Positions 61,562-64,000 of a DNA stretch of 64,000 nt are shown in pieces (position 1 is the stretch's first letter; each line of letters begins with the position of its first letter). The notes below the pieces were generated by a model that was given only the letters and a program-made list of their open reading frames with translations, did no database searches and was not told the origin of the DNA. Both the position numbers and the translations under genes were made by a program. Source of the DNA: Bradyrhizobium manausense (GTDB lineage: Bacteria > Pseudomonadota > Alphaproteobacteria > Rhizobiales > Xanthobacteraceae). The stretch is taken from NCBI RefSeq assembly GCF_018129685.1, contig NZ_JAFCLG010000012.1:1-64000 (forward strand). Reading direction: 5' to 3'.

Positions 61562-62737
61562 CTACTTCGAAGCGGGAGGAGGCGTCGCGCTCGCGGACGC
61601 CGCGCCTGAGGTGCTCGGCGCCAGCTTGTCGTATGCATCCGAAAGAGTTGGAATCAGTTTCTCCGTCAATCCCTGCGCGGTAAATTCGGTCTTCTCGCCG
61701 GCTTTTCCGGTCATGTCATCGGTCCCGACCAGATGCGACAGCTCGTGCAGGAGCGAGCCGGCCTGTCCGCGGGGCGTCTGCCCCTTGGCGTTGCACCATT
61801 GCGGAACGCAAAGGTGGATCTTGCTGTCGTGAACCATGGTGTTGAGAGTGCCGAGGATTCCGCTGCCGCCGTTGGTGTAGGAATAGCCAATGCGCAGAGT
61901 CTTCGCGTCGCATTTCTCGCAGATCAAGGCGACCTTCTGTTTGCAGGCATCCTTGATCTTGATCAGCCAGCCTTTCAAGGTTTCCCGGTTGCTCGGTCCG
62001 TCCTTGCCCGAGAAGAAGTCCAGATAGAGTCGGGCCGGCCCGCTGGCCTTGTTCAGATTGTCCTCGATCGAGCCCGGCAATTCGAGCAGGCTGAGAACCT
62101 TTTCCGTTCGCACGCAGCCGTCGTGCAGCATGCCGGCGACGTCCTTTCTTGAGGGACCGCCAACGCAGATCGGCTCATCGCACTCCCATGCGATGTCCTG
62201 TGGATCGACAGGAGGCTTCGGCACGTCCTTTGGATCCTGCGGCGTCGGGGGATCGGATCGCGACGTGGTCTGCGGCGGCGGATTTGATGGTGGATTTGAA
62301 CCCGTTTGCGGAGTGTCGGGATTGCTGCTCGGGGGTGGCCCGGCCGTCGTCGCGGGCTGATCCGGCGCCTTCGGCGGATGCACTGGCGCCGGCGCGTCGT
62401 CCCCCTTCTTGGCGGCGCGTTTCGGCTTCTTCACTTCAGGTGATTTCGTGACGGTTGCAGATCCGTCGCCGGTCTTCTTCTTTGCGTTGTCCTCTGCCCC
62501 TTGCTTGCTGACGGCATTGCCGATCTCAAGCCCAAGGCCTATTCCCAAGCCCACGCCTTCGCCGATGGCGCGGTCGTGCATCCCGCCGCCGCGCGGACCG
62601 TCCATGGGACGGTCGCCGCGGTCGCCTCCGATCATGAATTGCCCGAACACAGCCGATGTTGAGTTGAGCAGCAGAAAGACCGCTGCAAGGTAGAGTAGCG
62701 GCTGGGAGATCGTGCCAAATCGCGAGAAACCAAGCAT
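61562..62737 (-). CDS. Secreted HExxH metallopeptidase-like protein (aspzincin type) with Pro-rich linker
   Basis: 391 residues. A signal peptide (YLAAVFLLLNSTSAVFGQ) is followed by a Gly/Asp-rich segment and a 110-residue Pro/Lys/Ser-rich linker. The C-terminal ~200 residues form a Cys-containing domain (CDEPICVGGPS, CKQKVALICEKC, LCVPQWCNAKGQ) with LLHELSHLVGTDD. HExxH followed closely by GTxD is the zinc site of aspzincins (deuterolysin / Lys-specific endopeptidase, M35-like). I infer a secreted zinc peptidase, possibly acting on extracellular proteins or peptidoglycan-associated peptides. Activity and substrate are unproven. It is convergent with vanB, with only 3 bp between stops. Confidence 0.68.
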   Translation of the reverse strand: MLGFSRFGTISQPLLYLAAVFLLLNSTSAVFGQFMIGGDRGDRPMDGPRGGGMHDRAIGEGVGLGIGLGLEIGNAVSKQGAEDNAKKKTGDGSATVTKSPEVKKPKRAAKKGDDAPAPVHPPKAPDQPATTAGPPPSSNPDTPQTGSNPPSNPPPQTTSRSDPPTPQDPKDVPKPPVDPQDIAWECDEPICVGGPSRKDVAGMLHDGCVRTEKVLSLLELPGSIEDNLNKASGPARLYLDFFSGKDGPSNRETLKGWLIKIKDACKQKVALICEKCDAKTLRIGYSYTNGGSGILGTLNTMVHDSKIHLCVPQWCNAKGQTPRGQAGSLLHELSHLVGTDDMTGKAGEKTEFTAQGLTEKLIPTLSDAYDKLAPSTSGAASASATPPPASK

Positions 62738-62949
62738 GAAAAGCTCCTCTCTCCGGCAATGACGAGGTGTGGTATCTGCTACGAAAATCGATCAATCTGC
62801 GCGTCACTTCAACGCGATTCTAACACCGCTGCTGCGCGCGTACCGGCCTCAAAAAAACTGCAGGTTCGATCCCGCTTGGCCTTTGTTTGGCATTGTTGAT
62901 CCTGCGTGCGCGAACGTCAAGTCGGGCACGCATGTCGCGACCATCTCCG

Positions 62950-63112
62950 CTGTCATGCCCCCCGGCGCGATGACGGACGCGGTCAACCGGGCACGCGAGC
63001 GGATTGTCGGCGGGATGTTTGCGGGCTGGGACGATCAGGAGATCGAGGATACTCGTGCGCCTGATGCGCAAGCTCGCCGACCCGATGACCGCGCCGGAGG
63101 AGTTGGTCTGAC
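62950..63112 (+). pseudogene. Remnant of a MarR-type regulator C-terminus
   Basis: In one frame the text reads AMTDAVNRARERIVGGMFAG and then WDDQEIE; one base later a second frame continues ILVRLMRKLADPMTAPEELV to a TGA at 63110-63112. Joined, this looks like the C-terminal helices of a MarR-family regulator (I-V-x-G-M-F-x-G-W/L-S/D-x-x-E, then LxRLMRKLAD). A 1-nt insertion near 63049 explains the break. No N-terminal wing or helix-turn-helix is left. The rest of the gap 62738-63134 holds no gene. Confidence 0.45.
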
Positions 63113-63134
63113 AATGTTCACGAGGCCGCGGACG

Positions 63135-63500
63135 TCACCGTCCCAGCTGCTTCGGGTCGTAAAAGAACCGCTCCTCGATCAACTGGTCGCCTTGCCAGGT
63201 TTGCCAGGCAATCTCCTCGAGCGTCCGCGTGACGCCTTCGGCATTCGTGAAGCTGAAGCTCCAGCGCGTCGCGACGTTATCTCCCTCGATCAAGCTCGGC
63301 CCGATGCGGACCGCCTTGACCTCCCGCGACATCGCCAGCACGCCGCGCTCTTTGGCGACGAGATTGTCGCGGCCGACCGTCGGTGCGGTGTTGTTCTCGT
63401 AGGTCACGGCATCGGGCGTACAGAACTGCTCGATCGCGCCGATGAAATCTCCGTCCTCCAGGCGCTTCGCAAAGGCTTCGACGATCCCACGGCTCGGCAT
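63135..63500 (-). CDS. SnoaL/NTF2-like fold protein (121 aa)
   Basis: 121 residues from the ATG at 63500, with GTGAGGA upstream; the longer frame to 63980 is antisense to the TetR gene. The pattern is that of the SnoaL-like branch of the NTF2 superfamily: AFAKRLEDGDFIGAIEQFCT near the start, VTYENNTAPTVGRDNLVAKE, and strands RIGPSLIEGDNVATRWSFSF and TLEEIAWQTWQGDQLIEERF. These are small cone-shaped proteins that may be enzymes or ligand binders. The gene is divergent from a TetR regulator with a perfect palindrome between them, so TetR control is likely. The substrate is unknown. Confidence 0.8.
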   Translation of the reverse strand: MPSRGIVEAFAKRLEDGDFIGAIEQFCTPDAVTYENNTAPTVGRDNLVAKERGVLAMSREVKAVRIGPSLIEGDNVATRWSFSFTNAEGVTRTLEEIAWQTWQGDQLIEERFFYDPKQLGR

Positions 63501-63528
63501 GATGTCCTCACGATTAAAACCGACTGTG

Positions 63529-63546
63529 GGTCGGTAAATACCGACC
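63529..63546. promoter_or_regulatory. Probable TetR operator between divergent SnoaL and tetR genes
   Basis: GGTCGGTAAATACCGACC: the arms GGTCGGTA and TACCGACC are perfectly complementary around AA. It lies midway in the 99-bp gap between the two divergent starts, the usual place for a TetR operator, which would let the regulator control both genes (inference). Confidence 0.75.
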
Positions 63547-63599
63547 GGTGGTCGAAAAGTCAACTGGCCGCGCCTCAGGAATTCGAATAGACCGGACCC

Positions 63600-64000
63600 A
63601 TGGCCAAACAGGCGGAGCGGCGGGCGGCAACCTTGGAGGCGATCCTGACGGCGGCGCGACGGCTGTTCGGGACGCAAGGCTTTGCCGCGACCACCATGGA
63701 CAACATCGCGGAAGGCGCCGGCATCGCCAAGGGCGCGGTCTATCATCACTTCAAGACCAAGGAGGCGGTGTTCGAAGCGGTGTTTGACCTGGTCTCGCGC
63801 GACCTCGTCACCGAGATCGACGGCGCCGCGCGCGCCGAGAAGGACGTGCTCGCCGCGATGGTCGCCGGCACACAGCATTACTTTGCCGCGACCGCCAAGG
63901 GCCCGACCGGCCAGATCATCTTGCGTGACGGCCCGGCCGTGCTCGGCTGGGAGCGCTGGCGCGAGATCGATGCAAAGCACTTTGGCGGCAAGATGCCGCG
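63600..64000 (+). CDS. TetR/AcrR-family regulator, 3' end outside window
   Basis: The ATG at 63600 opens a frame that continues off the right edge; 133 codons are visible. The N-terminal helix-turn-helix is textbook TetR: ATLEAILTAARRLFGTQGFA, then TTMDNIAEGAGIAKGAVYHH and FKTKEAVFEAVFDLV. The following helical domain (QIILRDGPAVLGWERWREID) is the ligand-binding part. It is divergent from the SnoaL-like gene and flanks an 18-bp palindrome, which suggests it represses itself and that gene until an inducer, probably a small hydrophobic or aromatic compound, binds. Confidence 0.85.
   Translation, partial: MAKQAERRAATLEAILTAARRLFGTQGFAATTMDNIAEGAGIAKGAVYHHFKTKEAVFEAVFDLVSRDLVTEIDGAARAEKDVLAAMVAGTQHYFAATAKGPTGQIILRDGPAVLGWERWREIDAKHFGGKMP

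Overview
The window looks like a piece of an alphaproteobacterial chromosome, most likely Bradyrhizobium or a close relative. This is inferred from the high GC content, the gene families present (DUF5681 phage-remnant genes, a VanA/VanB/GntR operon, a SnoaL/TetR pair) and the general style of the proteins. No rRNA or tRNA gene was recognised, and nothing here fixes the species.

Layout. (1) 1-10341 is the 3' part of a giant repetitive beta-helix/Ig-like surface protein that enters from the left edge, followed by a 72-residue hypothetical gene. (2) 11356-15473 is a decayed phage-derived island. It holds a hypothetical gene, an intact-looking ERF ssDNA-annealing protein fused to an HNH-type domain, a YqaJ exonuclease missing its N-terminal part, a ParB-methyltransferase truncated, frameshifted and degenerate in its catalytic motifs, a frameshifted DUF5681 gene and a small partner gene. 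(3) 16357-23570 is a compact five-gene minus-strand operon: DUF3467 protein, GAF-TM-HlyD protein, PqqD-like/M50 membrane metalloprotease-HlyD fusion, short SecA-like ATPase, and secreted HlyD-type adaptor. (4) Divergent from it, 23920-49995 encodes a single protein of about 8,690 residues. It has an N-terminal LEPR-XLL-type motif, an RTX block, a propeller-like region, beta-helix and malectin-like supermodules, eight 121-residue repeats and nine cadherin-like repeats.

(5) 50665-58595 holds housekeeping and accessory genes: a small hypothetical, an aldose 1-epimerase-like protein, an acyltransferase-3 membrane protein, an orphan OmpR-type response regulator, a lytic transglycosylase, a secreted alpha/beta hydrolase and phosphoglucomutase (pgm). 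(6) 58657-61558 is a vanillate-demethylase-type operon (vanA, a GntR/FCD regulator, vanB) preceded by TGTATACA palindromes. (7) 61562-64000 has a secreted HExxH protein of the aspzincin type, a MarR-like remnant, and a divergent SnoaL/TetR pair with a palindromic operator; the TetR gene runs off the right edge.

The most interesting unit is regions 3 and 4 together. A private SecA-like motor, a membrane metalloprotease and three HlyD-type subunits sit head-to-head with one giant LEPR-XLL protein, and no type I ABC transporter is present in the window. I infer that the operon exports and/or processes the giant protein. This is a hypothesis from gene content and arrangement, not something the sequence proves.
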